NCBI RefSeq assembly: GCF_022701255.1 | Contig: NZ_CP031705.1 | Span: forward strand, 2,927,501-2,991,500 | Direction: 5' to 3' | Length of the DNA stretch: 64,000 bases | DNA from: Microcoleus vaginatus HSN003 | Lineage (GTDB): Bacteria; Cyanobacteriota; Cyanobacteriia; Cyanobacteriales; Microcoleaceae | Shown here: positions 1-9,525 of the stretch, piece after piece | Layout: each line of letters opens with the position of its first letter | How positions within the stretch are numbered: position 1 is the stretch's first letter | Made by a program: the position numbers and the translations under genes | The notes under the pieces: model-generated | What the model was told of the DNA's origin: nothing | Database searches by the model: none | What the model saw: only the letters and a program-made list of their open reading frames with translations

Positions 1-321
1 ACCTATTAATGCGACGCTCAACATTAAGCTGCTACCGATACTGGGGGGAAACAAAGTAACGTGTTCAACTTCTGTGATTCTGAGAGAGTTATTGGCTGCT
101 GATGTCCGCGATTGCTTTGTGAGGCGATCGAGCTTTAAGAGTTCCCAAGTTTTTAACCCGCCAATAACCATTAAGCCGATTCCTCCCGCTAGAGTCAAGC
201 CAAAGTAATGGGGGTGAATGAGAATGCTTAATTTGCCGGTGATCCAATATTTAAGAAGCAGTATTCCCCAGGCTAAGATAGCTAGGGCGTCCAGCCAAGG
301 GCTAATTTTTTTAAGATTCAT
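1..321 (-). CDS. TIGR03943/YcgQ-like membrane protein, N-terminal part
   Basis: This gene runs off the left edge; the first 107 codons are visible, starting at the ATG read leftward from 321. The N-terminus MNLKKISPWLDALAILAWG leads into two hydrophobic segments (about residues 8-25 and 37-57), followed by a basic, then polar stretch. This pattern, directly downstream of an ArsP/YcgR-type permease on the same strand, matches the TIGR03943 (YcgQ-like) family, which is usually encoded next to that permease. The pair is thought to act together in the membrane, possibly in metal handling, but that role is not shown here. The gap to the permease is 137 bp. The C-terminal part is not visible. Confidence 0.7.
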   Translation of the reverse strand, partial: MNLKKISPWLDALAILAWGILLLKYWITGKLSILIHPHYFGLTLAGGIGLMVIGGLKTWELLKLDRLTKQSRTSAANNSLRITEVEHVTLFPPSIGSSLMLSVALIG

Positions 322-458
322 TTTTTAAGAGTGATTGGGAAACAAGAGGGAAGAGGGAAAAGAAAAAAATACCTATCCGTATATCCGTGAGTTCCGTGTT
401 GGGGAGCAAGGTCATTGAAAATCGAAAATGGTATTAGTTGTGTGCCACCGCTAATTTA

Positions 459-1538
459 TTAACCTAAATGCAAGTTGACAGCGAGGGTCATTAAAAAGGT
501 TAACTGAGCTGCTAAGACAATGAGGTAAACTACGGCTCGACTTTTAAAAATAGACAGCATTAAACCGATGCCTTTGAGGTCAATCATCGGGCCAAAAACG
601 AGAAATGCTAACAGCGAACCGCTGGTAAATGTGGAAGCGAAAGACAGGGCAAAAAAGGCATCTACTGTAGAACAAATCGATACGACTGTGCCTAAGAGCA
701 GCATGGCTAGAATCGAGGAAACGGGGCCTTGGCCGAGGTTGAGAATTAGTTCGCGGGGGGCGCCAACTTGAATGATGGCGGCGATCGCACTTCCGATTAC
801 CAACACTCCTCCCAATTCGCGCAACTCTTGTACCATAGTATCTAAAAGCAGGCGCAGACGCTCTTTAGAAACAGGGTGGAACATCGAGGAACGTTTCGAG
901 ATTTTTTCTGTTTTGCCTGTTGGTAATGGCTTCCAGTCGTCTTGTAGCAAAGATTCGATCGGCACCGCCCCCCCCGGCTGACCGAGCATAAATGTTCCCG
1001 ACTGCAACAGCAGCGGAGTGTTGGCTTGGACGAGTTCTTTTTCGGAAAACTCTGGTTTTGGCAGGGGAATGGCGCGGGCTACAGAGGGTTGCAGCAGAGG
1101 CCGCAAGTCTTTTTGGGCGCTGAACACCCAGCCGATAATTGTGGCTATAGACAGAGAAAATACCACCCGCAAAACTACAATTTCTGGCTGATCCCGAAAT
1201 GCCGTCCAAGTGGCCCAAATTACCACGGGGTTGATGGTGGGGGCGGCGAGCAAAAAGCCGATCGCGGCTGGTGCGGGCACTCCCTGCATCAGTAGCCTGC
1301 GGGCTACGGGCACGTTACCGCACTCGCACACGGGAAACAAAAAGCCGATCGAACTGCCCATCAAAGCCGCCAGCAGCGGGTTTCGCGGGATGCGCGATAC
1401 GAGTTTGCGTTCGTCTACAAACCCCAGCAGCAAACCTGAGAATAAAACTCCCAGCAGCAGAAAAGGTATTGCCTCTACTAACAAGCTGAGAAAAAGGGTA
1501 AAAGCATTATTTAACTGATTTGTCAGGGCGGGTTGCAT
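459..1538 (-). CDS. Permease, ArsP/UPF0718 (YcgR-like) family
   Basis: A 359-residue integral membrane protein with about eight hydrophobic segments in two groups, split by a hydrophilic loop (about residues 150-225). The family signature is clear: CECGNVPVARRLLMQGVPA (about residues 71-89) followed by AAPTINPVV, and a second half with VSICSTVDAFFALSFA. The family (PF03773) includes YcgR/YraQ proteins and the organoarsenical exporter ArsP. The cysteine-rich CECGN motif suggests a metal or metalloid substrate, but the substrate cannot be read from sequence. The start is supported by AGGTGA a few bases before the ATG. It heads a two-gene operon with the YcgQ-like gene to its left. I saw no obvious Zur or Fur box upstream. 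Confidence 0.85.
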   Translation of the reverse strand: MQPALTNQLNNAFTLFLSLLVEAIPFLLLGVLFSGLLLGFVDERKLVSRIPRNPLLAALMGSSIGFLFPVCECGNVPVARRLLMQGVPAPAAIGFLLAAPTINPVVIWATWTAFRDQPEIVVLRVVFSLSIATIIGWVFSAQKDLRPLLQPSVARAIPLPKPEFSEKELVQANTPLLLQSGTFMLGQPGGAVPIESLLQDDWKPLPTGKTEKISKRSSMFHPVSKERLRLLLDTMVQELRELGGVLVIGSAIAAIIQVGAPRELILNLGQGPVSSILAMLLLGTVVSICSTVDAFFALSFASTFTSGSLLAFLVFGPMIDLKGIGLMLSIFKSRAVVYLIVLAAQLTFLMTLAVNLHLG

Positions 1539-2523
1539 CGATCACCTACTGGTAGATTGCTATTTAGTTATACGTCTTTGGTAGAACTCCCTGTACATCA
1601 TACCAAAGCATAGCACTAAGTTAATATCCCGTTAATTTTTTTTTGCCTTTTTTTTACGGGAATTTGTAGACATTCTAATTTAATCAATGCTGATGCCTTG
1701 AATTATTTGGACTGGTTAAACTTGTTTGAATTTGACTGAATTTTTATTCATATCCGTCTCGTAGAGCAAATCAATAATTGACTCTGCCAACCGTCGCCTA
1801 TTTGCTTGATGGATATTTCGGTTAACAATAATTGATTGTAGAACAAATGCCAAGGCAGATTTTGCAGATTGCGGGTGAGCCTAAGTGTTTTATATAACGA
1901 TCGCTATAAAATTGGTTTTTAGCGATGACTTTAGTTTTCACTACAAACTTATAGGGGACGCACTGGCAGGTGTGTCGCTGGCTGAGCGTTACGGGTTGCG
2001 AGTACCGGATCGGGGAGATGGGATGAAATCGCCTCAAATGCCCTAGCTTGCAAGGCGTCCCGCCATCGCGATTGCAAGCTAAAACTCCGGGACGCGACCC
2101 CCCTAATTTCTGCTTTTAACTTGTCTGCTGACGGGCTGCATCGTGTTGGCGATCGGGCAATTGCGATTTTATTTTATTGTCAACCGATTATATTTTTCAG
2201 TACAAAAACTTATTAACAAAAGGTTAAGACGATAACTTCAGGTTAATGAAGAGTTAAATAGTCGAACCAAGCGTTAATACCGCTCAAGTCAGTCTAAAAT
2301 AAAGTCATGTATAATTACCAGGGCGCATTTATCTGGGTAATTCTCAATCTTCCCTAATACTTTAAGTGGTAAAGTGTCATTTACTACAGTCAGTTTTTTG
2401 TGTAATTTAAAATGCAGTTTGCCAGGGCGAGGCCGATCACAGCACTCAGCAAGTTACCCGCTGACCTTTGGTAGCTGAATGTCTGCTGGCAAATAGAACC
2501 CAAAAAAGCGTGCTGATGAATTT
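1539..2523. other. 985-bp intergenic region, no convincing gene
   Basis: The region separates the permease and kinase genes, which diverge. It holds an inverted repeat with 9-bp perfect arms (AGCTTGCAA at 2045-2053, TTGCAAGCT at 2072-2080). Its loop includes a CGCCATCGC-containing string that recurs in altered form near 7467-7493. Short open stretches exist on both strands, but none has a ribosome-binding site or a recognisable product. The A+T-rich part from about 2160 to 2300 probably holds the promoter of the downstream kinase, but no convincing -35/-10 pair was found. Confidence 0.5.
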
Positions 2524-3963
2524 ATGTTGAATACCTCCTGCGTAGAAAGACCAGTCCCACCCCTCTCCGAGGCTGACCTCGGAGAACTTTGTTTAGACTC
2601 TACTCTCCAAGAATTGACGCTTTACGATTTTCAGGTAGAAGCTACGGATTGGGGAATGCGAATTTCTCAGATGTTAGAAGCTAACCCGCTGTTACCGGGA
2701 GTCATTGTGACCCATCAAGGTGAATTTGCTGGTATGATTTCCCGGCGGAGATTTTTAGAATTTATCAGCCGTCCTTTTGGGCGAGAATTATTTTTAAAAC
2801 GACCTGTGAGGGCTTTGTACCGCTTTGCCGAAACTGAGAGTTTAGTTTTTCCTAGCGATACTTTAATCGTGGATGCAGCCAGGAAGTCGCTGTTGCGATC
2901 GAAAGAACTGCTTTACGAACCTATTGTAGTTCAAGTGTCGCCTCAAACTTATAGTTTGCTAGATGTACACGAACTGTTAGTAGCCCAATCCAACATTCAC
3001 GAACTAGCGACAAAATTGCTGAGGCAGCAAACTCAATCTCAACTAATTCAAACCGAAAAACTAGCCAGTTTGGGGCAGATGGTAGCTGGAGTCGCCCACG
3101 AAATTAGAAATCCCGTCACCTGCATCAGCGGAAATCTAGGCTTTTTGTCCAACTATTCGACAGACATCATGGACTTGCTGTCTGCTTACGAACACATTGT
3201 CGGTGAAAACGAAAAAATTAACCAACTCAAAAAACACATAGAATTTGATTTTTTGCAAGAAGATTGGGTGGAAATTCTCAAAAGTATGAAAGTTTCATCG
3301 CAGAGGCTGACCGAACTCGTCACCAGTCTGCACACCTTTTCTCACATGGACGAAACCCACTTGAAGCAAGCTAACATCCATGAATGTATTGACAGTACGC
3401 TGCTAATTATGAAAAACCGTCTCAAGTACGGAATTGAAGTAGTTAAAAGCTATGGTGATTTGCCTTTATTCAAGTGTTACTCTGGTCAGTTGAGCCAGGT
3501 ATTTATGAATATCATCAGCAATGCGATCGACGCTTTGGAAGAGGTAAAAGCAGAAAAAGGTTTTATGCCTGCGATTACTATTAAAACCGAGGTAATAGAC
3601 AGTTCTGACGGAGACTGCGTGAATTCGGAATTAATTCAAAATTATGCTATGGGCGATCGACAAAATGCAAAACAGCTATCATCCGCCAGCCAAAACGGCG
3701 ACTTCTGCCCAGAAGCAGCGGAAAAAAATCAAAATAACGCTTGGATAGCCATCAGAATTGCCGATAACGGGCCGGGAATTCCGCCAGAAATTCAACGGCG
3801 GATTTTTGAGACATTTTTTACCACTAAACCGGCGGGGAAAGGTACAGGTTTGGGCTTGGCAATTACCCATCAAATTGTTACGGAAAAGCATAAAGGCAAG
3901 TTGAATTTGCATTCTACGCCCGGTACAGGTACTGAATTTGAAATTTTGTTGCCATTGATTTGA
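2524..3963 (+). CDS. Sensor histidine kinase with N-terminal CBS-like region
   Basis: A 479-residue soluble histidine kinase without membrane segments. Residues about 40-155 look like a CBS pair (for example PGVIVTHQGEFAGMISRRRF). The dimerisation box AGVAHEIRNPV places the phospho-accepting histidine at H192. The ATPase domain has an N-box (NIISNAIDALEE), a G1 box (DNGPGIP), FETFFTTKPAGKGTGLGL and a final G2 region. Between the N and G1 boxes is an unusually long hydrophilic insert of about 50 residues (roughly 362-410), rich in Asn, Gln and Ser. No response regulator is adjacent, so the partner is unknown. No good Shine-Dalgarno sequence precedes this ATG, so the start is moderately certain. 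The CBS assignment is a judgement by eye. Confidence 0.85.
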   Translation: MLNTSCVERPVPPLSEADLGELCLDSTLQELTLYDFQVEATDWGMRISQMLEANPLLPGVIVTHQGEFAGMISRRRFLEFISRPFGRELFLKRPVRALYRFAETESLVFPSDTLIVDAARKSLLRSKELLYEPIVVQVSPQTYSLLDVHELLVAQSNIHELATKLLRQQTQSQLIQTEKLASLGQMVAGVAHEIRNPVTCISGNLGFLSNYSTDIMDLLSAYEHIVGENEKINQLKKHIEFDFLQEDWVEILKSMKVSSQRLTELVTSLHTFSHMDETHLKQANIHECIDSTLLIMKNRLKYGIEVVKSYGDLPLFKCYSGQLSQVFMNIISNAIDALEEVKAEKGFMPAITIKTEVIDSSDGDCVNSELIQNYAMGDRQNAKQLSSASQNGDFCPEAAEKNQNNAWIAIRIADNGPGIPPEIQRRIFETFFTTKPAGKGTGLGLAITHQIVTEKHKGKLNLHSTPGTGTEFEILLPLI

Positions 3964-4124
3964 AGCAAGAAGTTATATCAAATCTATTAGCAGCGGAATT
4001 ATTCCTATTTCTATTCTCGACCTCTGCGTGAATCAGCGTCAATCCATTGTTATCTGCGTTTAATACATTCTCTTTTTTTTGCCGCACATACAGGCAGATA
4101 AACACAGATTAAGGCAGATTAATT

Positions 4125-4196
4125 ATCTCAATTCCGATTGCACCATCAGTGATTGTTGACGGGATTTGACTATTCCGATGCTACCGGAATTGATAT
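4125..4196. mobile_element. Small palindromic (MITE-like) element, family C copy 1
   Basis: The left arm ATCTCAATTCCG (4125-4136) pairs with the right arm CGGAATTGATAT (4185-4196), 11 of 12 bases, and partial complementarity continues inward (GATTGCACCATC against GATGCTACC). The element lies in the 325-bp gap between the kinase and dnaN (3964-4288). A related, larger copy occurs at 17075-17238. It has no coding capacity. To its right are three TAATTGG heptamers (4217-4237). Confidence 0.5.
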
Positions 4197-4216
4197 CAGT
4201 TGTTATTAATTATTAG

Positions 4217-4237
4217 TAATTGGTAATTGGTAATTGG
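4217..4237 (+). repeat. Heptamer array TAATTGG x3
   Basis: Three perfect head-to-tail copies of TAATTGG, followed by degenerate related sequence up to about 4285. It is one of several unrelated heptamer families in the gaps of this window, resembling the short tandemly repeated repetitive (STRR) sequences of filamentous cyanobacteria. Confidence 0.7.
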
Positions 4238-4288
4238 TTATTTGTTACCACTTACCAATTACTAACGACTAATGACTACTGACTGTTT

Positions 4289-5428
4289 TTAAGCTCTTAG
4301 CTGAACTGGCATTACCAAGAATGTAGCATTAACTCCGCCCAAAGGTTGGAAAATTACGGGGGCTAAAGCACCGTTTAATTGCAGTTGAATTTCGGGGGAC
4401 TGAGCAGTTTTCAAAATGTCAATTAAGTATTTCACGTTGAAAGCAATATCTATGCTATCTCCCGAAATCTGTGCCGGCATTGACTCTTTGCCGCAGCCGA
4501 CATCTTTAGCATCTACAGACAAAGTAATTTCCTGATTCTCCTCGTCGATGCTGCATTTGAGAATATTATTTTTTTGGTCGGCAAAAACTGCTATTCTTTC
4601 AACTGCTGCTAAGAACGATCGCCTTTCTAAGGTAATTTGGCGCTCAAAAGACGGCGGAATCAACTGCCGATATGCGGGATATTGCCCTTCCAATGTACGA
4701 GTGGTCAGCCGCTGGTCGGCCCATTCAAACACTACTTGACCGTGTTCAAAATGCAGGGTTACAGGTTCAGTCCACTGCCGCATCACCAACATTCTTTCTA
4801 CTTCCCGCAATGCTTTAGCGGGGACTGTCACCTCAAATTCTTCTTGGGTTTCTTCGCCTTCAGCTTTTTCATTGGCAGTTTGAACTACTGCCAATCTGTG
4901 GCCGTCTGTAGCTGCAAATTCCAAGCAATCTTGCAATACCTTTAAATGCACGCCTGCAAGTACCTGTTTTGCCTCGTCGGGGCTAGTAGCAAATAAAGTT
5001 CCTTTGAGTCCTTCTATCAAGGCTTCCGGCGGCAATTTGAGGATTGTTCCGGCTTCGATTGCGGGCAATTCTGGGAATTCTTCTGGGCCCATGCCTCTAA
5101 CTTGGTAGCTGCCAGAACTGCAAGTGAGATATGCTACGGTGTCGCCCGCTTCGTCTTCTAAAGTAATCTCTCCATCCGGGAGTCTCGAAACAATATCGTT
5201 AAGCAATTTCGCGGGTATGGTAAAACTGCCGCCGCCTGTTACTTCTGCTGCGAAGCTGGTACGAATGCCCAAACTGAGATCGAAAGCTGTCAAGCTAACC
5301 CGCTGATTTTCCTCGTCCGCTACTAAGAGCACGTTGGCGAGTACCGGATGTGTCGGGCGGGAGGGAACGGCCCGACTTACCAACGAGAGGTTGGCGTTGA
5401 GGTCACTTTGGGTGCAAACCAATTTCAT
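4289..5428 (-). CDS. dnaN: DNA polymerase III beta sliding clamp
   Basis: A 379-residue clamp that forms a dimeric ring around DNA and tethers the replicative polymerase. The start is placed at the methionine of MKLVCTQSDLNANLSLVSRAV, since family members begin MK(L/F).., although the frame stays open 13 codons further upstream to 5467. All three clamp domains are present, with typical landmarks: HPVLANVLL near the N-terminus, a central SPDEAKQVLAGVHL and TDGHRLAVV, and a C-terminus FLVMPVQLRA equivalent to the usual MPMR(L) ending. It lies downstream of dnaA on the same strand, in the common bacterial order dnaA-dnaN, but separated by 582 bp of origin-like DNA. Confidence 0.97.
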   Translation of the reverse strand: MKLVCTQSDLNANLSLVSRAVPSRPTHPVLANVLLVADEENQRVSLTAFDLSLGIRTSFAAEVTGGGSFTIPAKLLNDIVSRLPDGEITLEDEAGDTVAYLTCSSGSYQVRGMGPEEFPELPAIEAGTILKLPPEALIEGLKGTLFATSPDEAKQVLAGVHLKVLQDCLEFAATDGHRLAVVQTANEKAEGEETQEEFEVTVPAKALREVERMLVMRQWTEPVTLHFEHGQVVFEWADQRLTTRTLEGQYPAYRQLIPPSFERQITLERRSFLAAVERIAVFADQKNNILKCSIDEENQEITLSVDAKDVGCGKESMPAQISGDSIDIAFNVKYLIDILKTAQSPEIQLQLNGALAPVIFQPLGGVNATFLVMPVQLRA

Positions 5429-5525
5429 GGTAGGAAGGTTAATTAACCGGATTTGAAACAGAAACAAATCGTATCACAGAAAGCCAGCGGGTCTGTTTTT
5501 CTCTGTCAGGGCTTAAACATGGGGC

Positions 5526-5592
5526 TAGAAACCGGGTTTCTAGGCAAAATTTTGTCTGTAAAAACGAGAAATCTTGGTAGAAACCGGGTTTC
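5526..5592. repeat. Two copies of palindromic GAAACCGGGTTTC
   Basis: TAGAAACCGGGTTTCTA occupies 5526-5542 and TAGAAACCGGGTTTC occupies 5578-5592. The first has 8-bp arms around a single G. They are about 50 bp apart, beside the candidate replication origin. Related motifs are common dispersed palindromes in Oscillatoriales, but a role near the origin cannot be excluded. Confidence 0.6.
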
Positions 5593-5685
5593 GGAAGTCA
5601 GGGCGCGTCGCAAATTATCTGTGTTGGGTGTGCAGGGATCGCTAGTATTTTTTAATTTATTGAATTATTTTTGTGTCGATCGCCC

Positions 5686-5873
5686 TGTGGAAACTGTGGA
5701 AAAAAAAGCTAACTGCTTGCTGGGAAACACTTGTAGGTAATAAATACTTGTGGAAAACTTGGGGAAAAGCTGGTGCGGTCGATCGCCCGCCCATTTTTGT
5801 GCAAAAACTGTTTCGGGCGATCGAGTAAAGTTTTCCACAAAGGGAGGGGAACTTTTCCACAGGTTTTTCCACA
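5686..5873. other. oriC: Candidate replication origin (oriC) with a DnaA-box cluster
   Basis: In the gap between dnaA and dnaN there are five perfect copies of TTTTCCACA, the usual cyanobacterial form of the DnaA box. Two are on the minus strand (5695-5703 and 5749-5757) and three on the plus strand (5831-5839, 5853-5861, 5865-5873). A sixth copy with one mismatch lies at 5686-5694. The boxes form two opposed groups around about 70 bp, like the arrangement of bacterial origins next to dnaN. A further perfect box inside dnaA (6667-6675) may be chance. Some cyanobacteria do not depend on DnaA or a single origin, so activity is an inference. Confidence 0.75.
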
Positions 5874-5920
5874 GGCAAGATTGCCTATTATGGGGCATTG
5901 GGAATTGGGAATGGGAATTG

Positions 5921-5969
5921 TTGACTGTTGACTGTTGACTGTTGACTGTTGACTGTTGACGGTTGACGG
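5921..5969 (+). repeat. Heptamer array TTGACTG/TTGACGG x7
   Basis: Seven head-to-tail heptamers: five TTGACTG, then two TTGACGG. The array lies between the DnaA-box cluster and the 3' end of dnaA. Related arrays recur at 8831-8879 (TTGACAG) and 17107-17162 (TTGAGTG/TTGACTG). The monomer resembles a -35 hexamer, but there is no matching -10 set. Confidence 0.85.
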
Positions 5970-6010
5970 CGTTGAGTGATGACAACTGTCAACAGACAAC
6001 TGACTTCAAA

Positions 6011-7378
6011 TTAACTTTTGCGGCTGACAACGTTAATTCGATCGCTCAACTGACGCAAAGTTTGAGCCAAATTCGGGTCAGTGTTCCGCAACTGAGCAAT
6101 TTTGTCACAACTGTAAAGCACAGTCGTGTGGTCTTTGCCGCCGAACACTTCGCCAACTTTCGGCAAACTCAAACCAGTATGCTGCCGAATTAAATACATC
6201 CCTATTTGACGCGCCAGACTAATTTCTCGCCTGCGGGAAATGCCTTTCAAATCTTCAACAGAAACATCAAACGCCTCGGCCACAACTGCAATTACTGCAT
6301 CGGGAGTCGCCTCTACGCTTTCAGTTTGCTGGTTCAAAATCGGGGTGATATTCTCCACGGTCATCGGCAAACCGGTAATTGAAAGATATGCTACCGCCCG
6401 AATCAAAGCTCCTTCTAACTCCCGAACGTTGGAAGTGTAACTAGAAGCAATGTATTCAATCACATCTCGCGGCAGCCGCATATTTTCATACTCGGCTTTT
6501 TTCTGCAAAATTGCCATCCTAGTTTCCAAGTCGGGCAATTGAATGTCGGCAATTAATCCCATGGAAAATCTGGAACACAAACGCTCTTGCAGGCGGGGAA
6601 TTTGCTGCGGCGGGCGATCGGAAGCTAAGACTACTTGGTTTCCGGATTCGTGCAAAGTATTAAAAGTGTGGAAAAATTCTTCTTGAGTGTATTCTTTGCC
6701 TTCAATAAATTGGATATCATCTATTAATAAAACATCGGCTGCTCGATAATGATCGCGGAAAGTTTGCATACTGTCTTTCCTAATTGCGGCGATTAAATCG
6801 TTAGTAAATTTCTCAGTAGAAACGTAAAAAATCTTGGCGTTGGGGTCAATTTCCAAGCGATAATGACCGATCGCCTGCATCAAATGAGTTTTGCCCAAAC
6901 CGACGCCACCGCACAAAAATAGGGGATTGAATTCTCGGCCCGGAGACTCGGCTACGGCGAGGGAGGCTGCGTGGGCCATGCGGTTGTTGGAACCGACGAC
7001 AAAGCGGGAAAATACGTATTTCGGGTTTAAATTGGCGGGTTTGGGGGGGTGAAGCGAGTGGCTTTCCATATCGGCGATGGGGGAGGGCCAAATCATGGCG
7101 GAGTCACTGCTGCCGCCGGTTTCGTTGCCCCCGGCAATTGTCAAGTAAATGTCTACGGGATAGCCGAGAATTTCTTCGACTGCATCGGCAATGGTTTTGA
7201 CGTAATATTTTTGCAACCAATTGCGAGCAAAGGGGTTGGGGGCGCTGACGATCAAACAGTTATTTTCGAGTTGTTCGGCGCGGGCAGTTTTGATCCACGT
7301 CTCAAAGCTAGGTCTGCTCAGTTGTACCTGGAGACGTTCAAGTATCTGATTCCACAGACTTTCGAGGGGAATTTCCAT
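6011..7378 (-). CDS. dnaA: Chromosomal replication initiator DnaA
   Basis: A 455-residue AAA+ protein that binds DnaA boxes and opens the origin. Domain I is residues 1-85 ([21 protein letters not shown]), followed by a variable linker. The AAA+ core starts at about 120 with [21 protein letters not shown], Walker [10 protein letters not shown] (157-165) and Walker [14 protein letters not shown]. Domain IV carries the DnaA signature [17 protein letters not shown] near the C-terminus. Length and domain order are normal. AGAGGTGAG shortly before the ATG supports the start. It is transcribed towards the box cluster and dnaN. In several cyanobacteria dnaA can be deleted, so essentiality should not be assumed. 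Confidence 0.97.
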   Translation of the reverse strand: MEIPLESLWNQILERLQVQLSRPSFETWIKTARAEQLENNCLIVSAPNPFARNWLQKYYVKTIADAVEEILGYPVDIYLTIAGGNETGGSSDSAMIWPSPIADMESHSLHPPKPANLNPKYVFSRFVVGSNNRMAHAASLAVAESPGREFNPLFLCGGVGLGKTHLMQAIGHYRLEIDPNAKIFYVSTEKFTNDLIAAIRKDSMQTFRDHYRAADVLLIDDIQFIEGKEYTQEEFFHTFNTLHESGNQVVLASDRPPQQIPRLQERLCSRFSMGLIADIQLPDLETRMAILQKKAEYENMRLPRDVIEYIASSYTSNVRELEGALIRAVAYLSITGLPMTVENITPILNQQTESVEATPDAVIAVVAEAFDVSVEDLKGISRRREISLARQIGMYLIRQHTGLSLPKVGEVFGGKDHTTVLYSCDKIAQLRNTDPNLAQTLRQLSDRINVVSRKS

Positions 7379-7584
7379 CGCTCACCTCTGCCGATCGGCA
7401 TTCAAGATATTAATTCTACTCTAGAGAGTTTAGTCGTCAGATGCTAAAGTTTAAGGGAGTCTGCCGTAGCTTGCGGGGCGGGACGCCATCGCCCAAAAAT
7501 TTGGCGGCTCTGCAGCCCAAACCAGGTATCGGGGAGCTGCTCGGCAAATATTTAGATTTGGCAGGAAAGCCTTAAAACGTCGCC

Positions 7585-8826
7585 ATGAAGAGTTCTACTG
7601 GCAAATTTTGGAAGCAACCGGCAATTTACATATTGCTGCTGGTAACGGGAGCCGGGGCCGCCATGTTGGGCGATCGTCTGACGGTTTCTCCATTTCGTGC
7701 AAATTCTGGCGATTCGGGACAAAGGGCGCTGGAACCGAAATTGCAACTGCCTCCTAATACAAAGGATCGAGTTAGCAAAGTCTTGCCGCCGGCTTCCTTG
7801 TCGGGCGACGCGGCCAATGTGAATTTTATTGTGGCTGCGGTGGCAAAAGTTGGCCCGGCAGTGGTTCGGATCGATGCTTCGCGCCGGGCGAAACCGGGAA
7901 ATAGAGGGCTGTCGCCGGAAGATTTTTTTGGCATAGAACCGAATTCGGGTGGCCGGGGCGGGATCGAACGGGGCACTGGTTCGGGTTTTGTCATCGGTGC
8001 CGACGGCGTGATTCTCACTAACGCTCACGTTGTAGAGGGAGCCGATAGCGTAAATGTAACTCTCAAGGACGGCCGCAGCTTTCAGGGACGGGTGTTGGGG
8101 GCGGATAAGGTGACGGATGTGGCTGTGGTGAAGATTGAGGCGAATAATGTGCCTGTGGTGGCGATCGGCAATTCGGATAAGCTGTTGCCTGGGGAATGGG
8201 CGATCGCGATCGGTAATCCTTTGGGTTTGGACAATTCCGTAACTGCGGGGATTATTAGCGCTACGGGGCGATCGAGCACTGATGTGGGCGTGCCCGACAA
8301 GCGGGTCGGTTTTATTCAAACAGACGCTGCAATTAATCCGGGGAATTCCGGCGGCCCGCTGCTGAATGCTTCGGGCCAAGTTATTGGCATGAATACGGCG
8401 ATTATTCAAGGTGCTCAAGGATTGGGGTTTGCGATTCCCATTCAGGCGGCCCAACAGGTGGCGAAGGAACTGATTACGACGGGGAAAGTCGAACACGCTT
8501 ATTTAGGCATTGAAATGGCGACGCTGACTTCAGAGGTTAAGGAGCAAATTAACAGCAACGCTAATAGCAGCCTGCGAGTTACAGTCGATCGGGGTGTGGC
8601 TATTGTTAGTGTAGTTCCTGCTTCTCCCGCTGCGGCGGCAGGTTTGCGGGCTGGAGATGTGATTCAAAAAATTAATAATCAGCCGATTATTCAGTCGGAA
8701 GCTGTTCAGGAGTTCGTGCAAAATGCTAAGGTTGGCGGTCTGTTGCAAATGGAAATCAACCGCAACGGGCAAATAGTTAATTTGACTGTTAAACCGGGGA
8801 GTTTACCGGTTCAAAAAGTTAGATAA
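7585..8826 (+). CDS. Trypsin-like serine protease of the HtrA/Deg (HhoA-type) family
   Basis: A 413-residue protein with one N-terminal hydrophobic segment (about residues 11-29), so it is membrane-anchored or exported. The trypsin-like domain has the triad H148 ([10 protein letters not shown]), D178 (TDVAVVKI) and S255 ([10 protein letters not shown]). One PDZ domain follows (about 295-400; [30 protein letters not shown]). Cyanobacteria usually have three such enzymes (HtrA, HhoA, HhoB) that degrade damaged envelope and thylakoid-lumen proteins; which one this is cannot be decided here. It is divergent from dnaA with a 206-bp gap and lies 96 bp upstream of def, across a heptamer array. Confidence 0.93.
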   Translation: MKSSTGKFWKQPAIYILLLVTGAGAAMLGDRLTVSPFRANSGDSGQRALEPKLQLPPNTKDRVSKVLPPASLSGDAANVNFIVAAVAKVGPAVVRIDASRRAKPGNRGLSPEDFFGIEPNSGGRGGIERGTGSGFVIGADGVILTNAHVVEGADSVNVTLKDGRSFQGRVLGADKVTDVAVVKIEANNVPVVAIGNSDKLLPGEWAIAIGNPLGLDNSVTAGIISATGRSSTDVGVPDKRVGFIQTDAAINPGNSGGPLLNASGQVIGMNTAIIQGAQGLGFAIPIQAAQQVAKELITTGKVEHAYLGIEMATLTSEVKEQINSNANSSLRVTVDRGVAIVSVVPASPAAAAGLRAGDVIQKINNQPIIQSEAVQEFVQNAKVGGLLQMEINRNGQIVNLTVKPGSLPVQKVR

Positions 8827-8830
8827 TCTG

Positions 8831-8879
8831 TTGACAGTTGACAGTTGACAGTTGACAGTTGACGGTTGACAGTTGACAG
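8831..8879 (+). repeat. Heptamer array TTGACAG x7
   Basis: Seven head-to-tail heptamers, six TTGACAG and one TTGACGG, starting 4 bp after the protease stop codon and ending 43 bp before def. The monomer differs by one base from the TTGACTG arrays at 5921 and 17107. Confidence 0.85.
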
Positions 8880-8922
8880 TTGTTACCATATACCAATTAG
8901 CAATTACCAATGACTAATTAAT

Positions 8923-9456
8923 ATGGCAGAACTCTTACAAATCTCACAATTAGGAAATCCCGTGCTGCGCCGCCCGTCGCAAGTTGTCGAGAATATTCAG
9001 GACGATCGCATTCAACAGTTGATTGACAGCTTAATCTCCACCGTACAAAATGCGAACGGAGTGGGGATTGCCGCCCCTCAAGCCGCTCAGTGCGATCGTC
9101 TGTTCATCGTCGCATCCCGTCCCAACCTACGCTATCCCCAAGCACCCAGCATGGAGCCCACAGCGATGATTAATCCCCGGATTGTGGCTGCATCAACAGA
9201 GACAGTCAAAGACTGGGAAGGCTGTTTGAGCATTCCGGGGATTCGGGGATTGGTGCCCAGAAGTAGGGCGATCGAGATAGAATACACCAGTAGAGACGGC
9301 AAACTCCACCGACAAGAATTGACAGACTTTGTGGCCCGAATTTTTCAACACGAACACGACCATTTAGATGGAATCGTGTTTTTAGACAGAGTGGAAAATA
9401 CCCACGAACTGATGACAGAAGATGAGTACCAAAAGCAAATTGTCAACCTGCTATAG
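8923..9456 (+). CDS. def: Peptide deformylase
   Basis: A 177-residue metalloenzyme that removes the N-formyl group from new proteins. All three family motifs are present: motif 1 GVGIAAPQ (47-54), motif 2 EGCLSIPG with metal ligand C101, and motif 3 QHEHDHLDG with ligands H143 and H147 and catalytic E144. Length is normal for bacterial deformylases. No strong Shine-Dalgarno sequence precedes the ATG. The last 43 bp have an imperfect copy 70 bp downstream (see 9526-9568). Confidence 0.96.
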   Translation: MAELLQISQLGNPVLRRPSQVVENIQDDRIQQLIDSLISTVQNANGVGIAAPQAAQCDRLFIVASRPNLRYPQAPSMEPTAMINPRIVAASTETVKDWEGCLSIPGIRGLVPRSRAIEIEYTSRDGKLHRQELTDFVARIFQHEHDHLDGIVFLDRVENTHELMTEDEYQKQIVNLL

Positions 9457-9525
9457 CCGCAAACATTCAGGGTACAAAGCGCCCGGATTTATGCGTGGGG
9501 TCAATTCTAAAATCTAAAATCGATT

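Noticed and set aside
1822..2037. 71-codon minus-strand frame
   Set aside because: No ribosome-binding site, no family resemblance, and composition unlike a coding region.
1930..2043. Plus-strand stretch reading ALAGVSLAERYGLRVPDRG
   Set aside because: Protein-like but closed by nearby stops on both sides and without a start; too short to call a pseudogene.
5921..5969. TTGACTG heptamers considered as a series of -35 promoter elements
   Set aside because: No -10 hexamers at suitable spacing; the same unit occurs in gaps where no promoter is needed.
5657..5999. Several overlapping frames in the dnaA-dnaN gap
   Set aside because: They consist of DnaA boxes and heptamers translated in different frames; repetitive and without starts of quality.
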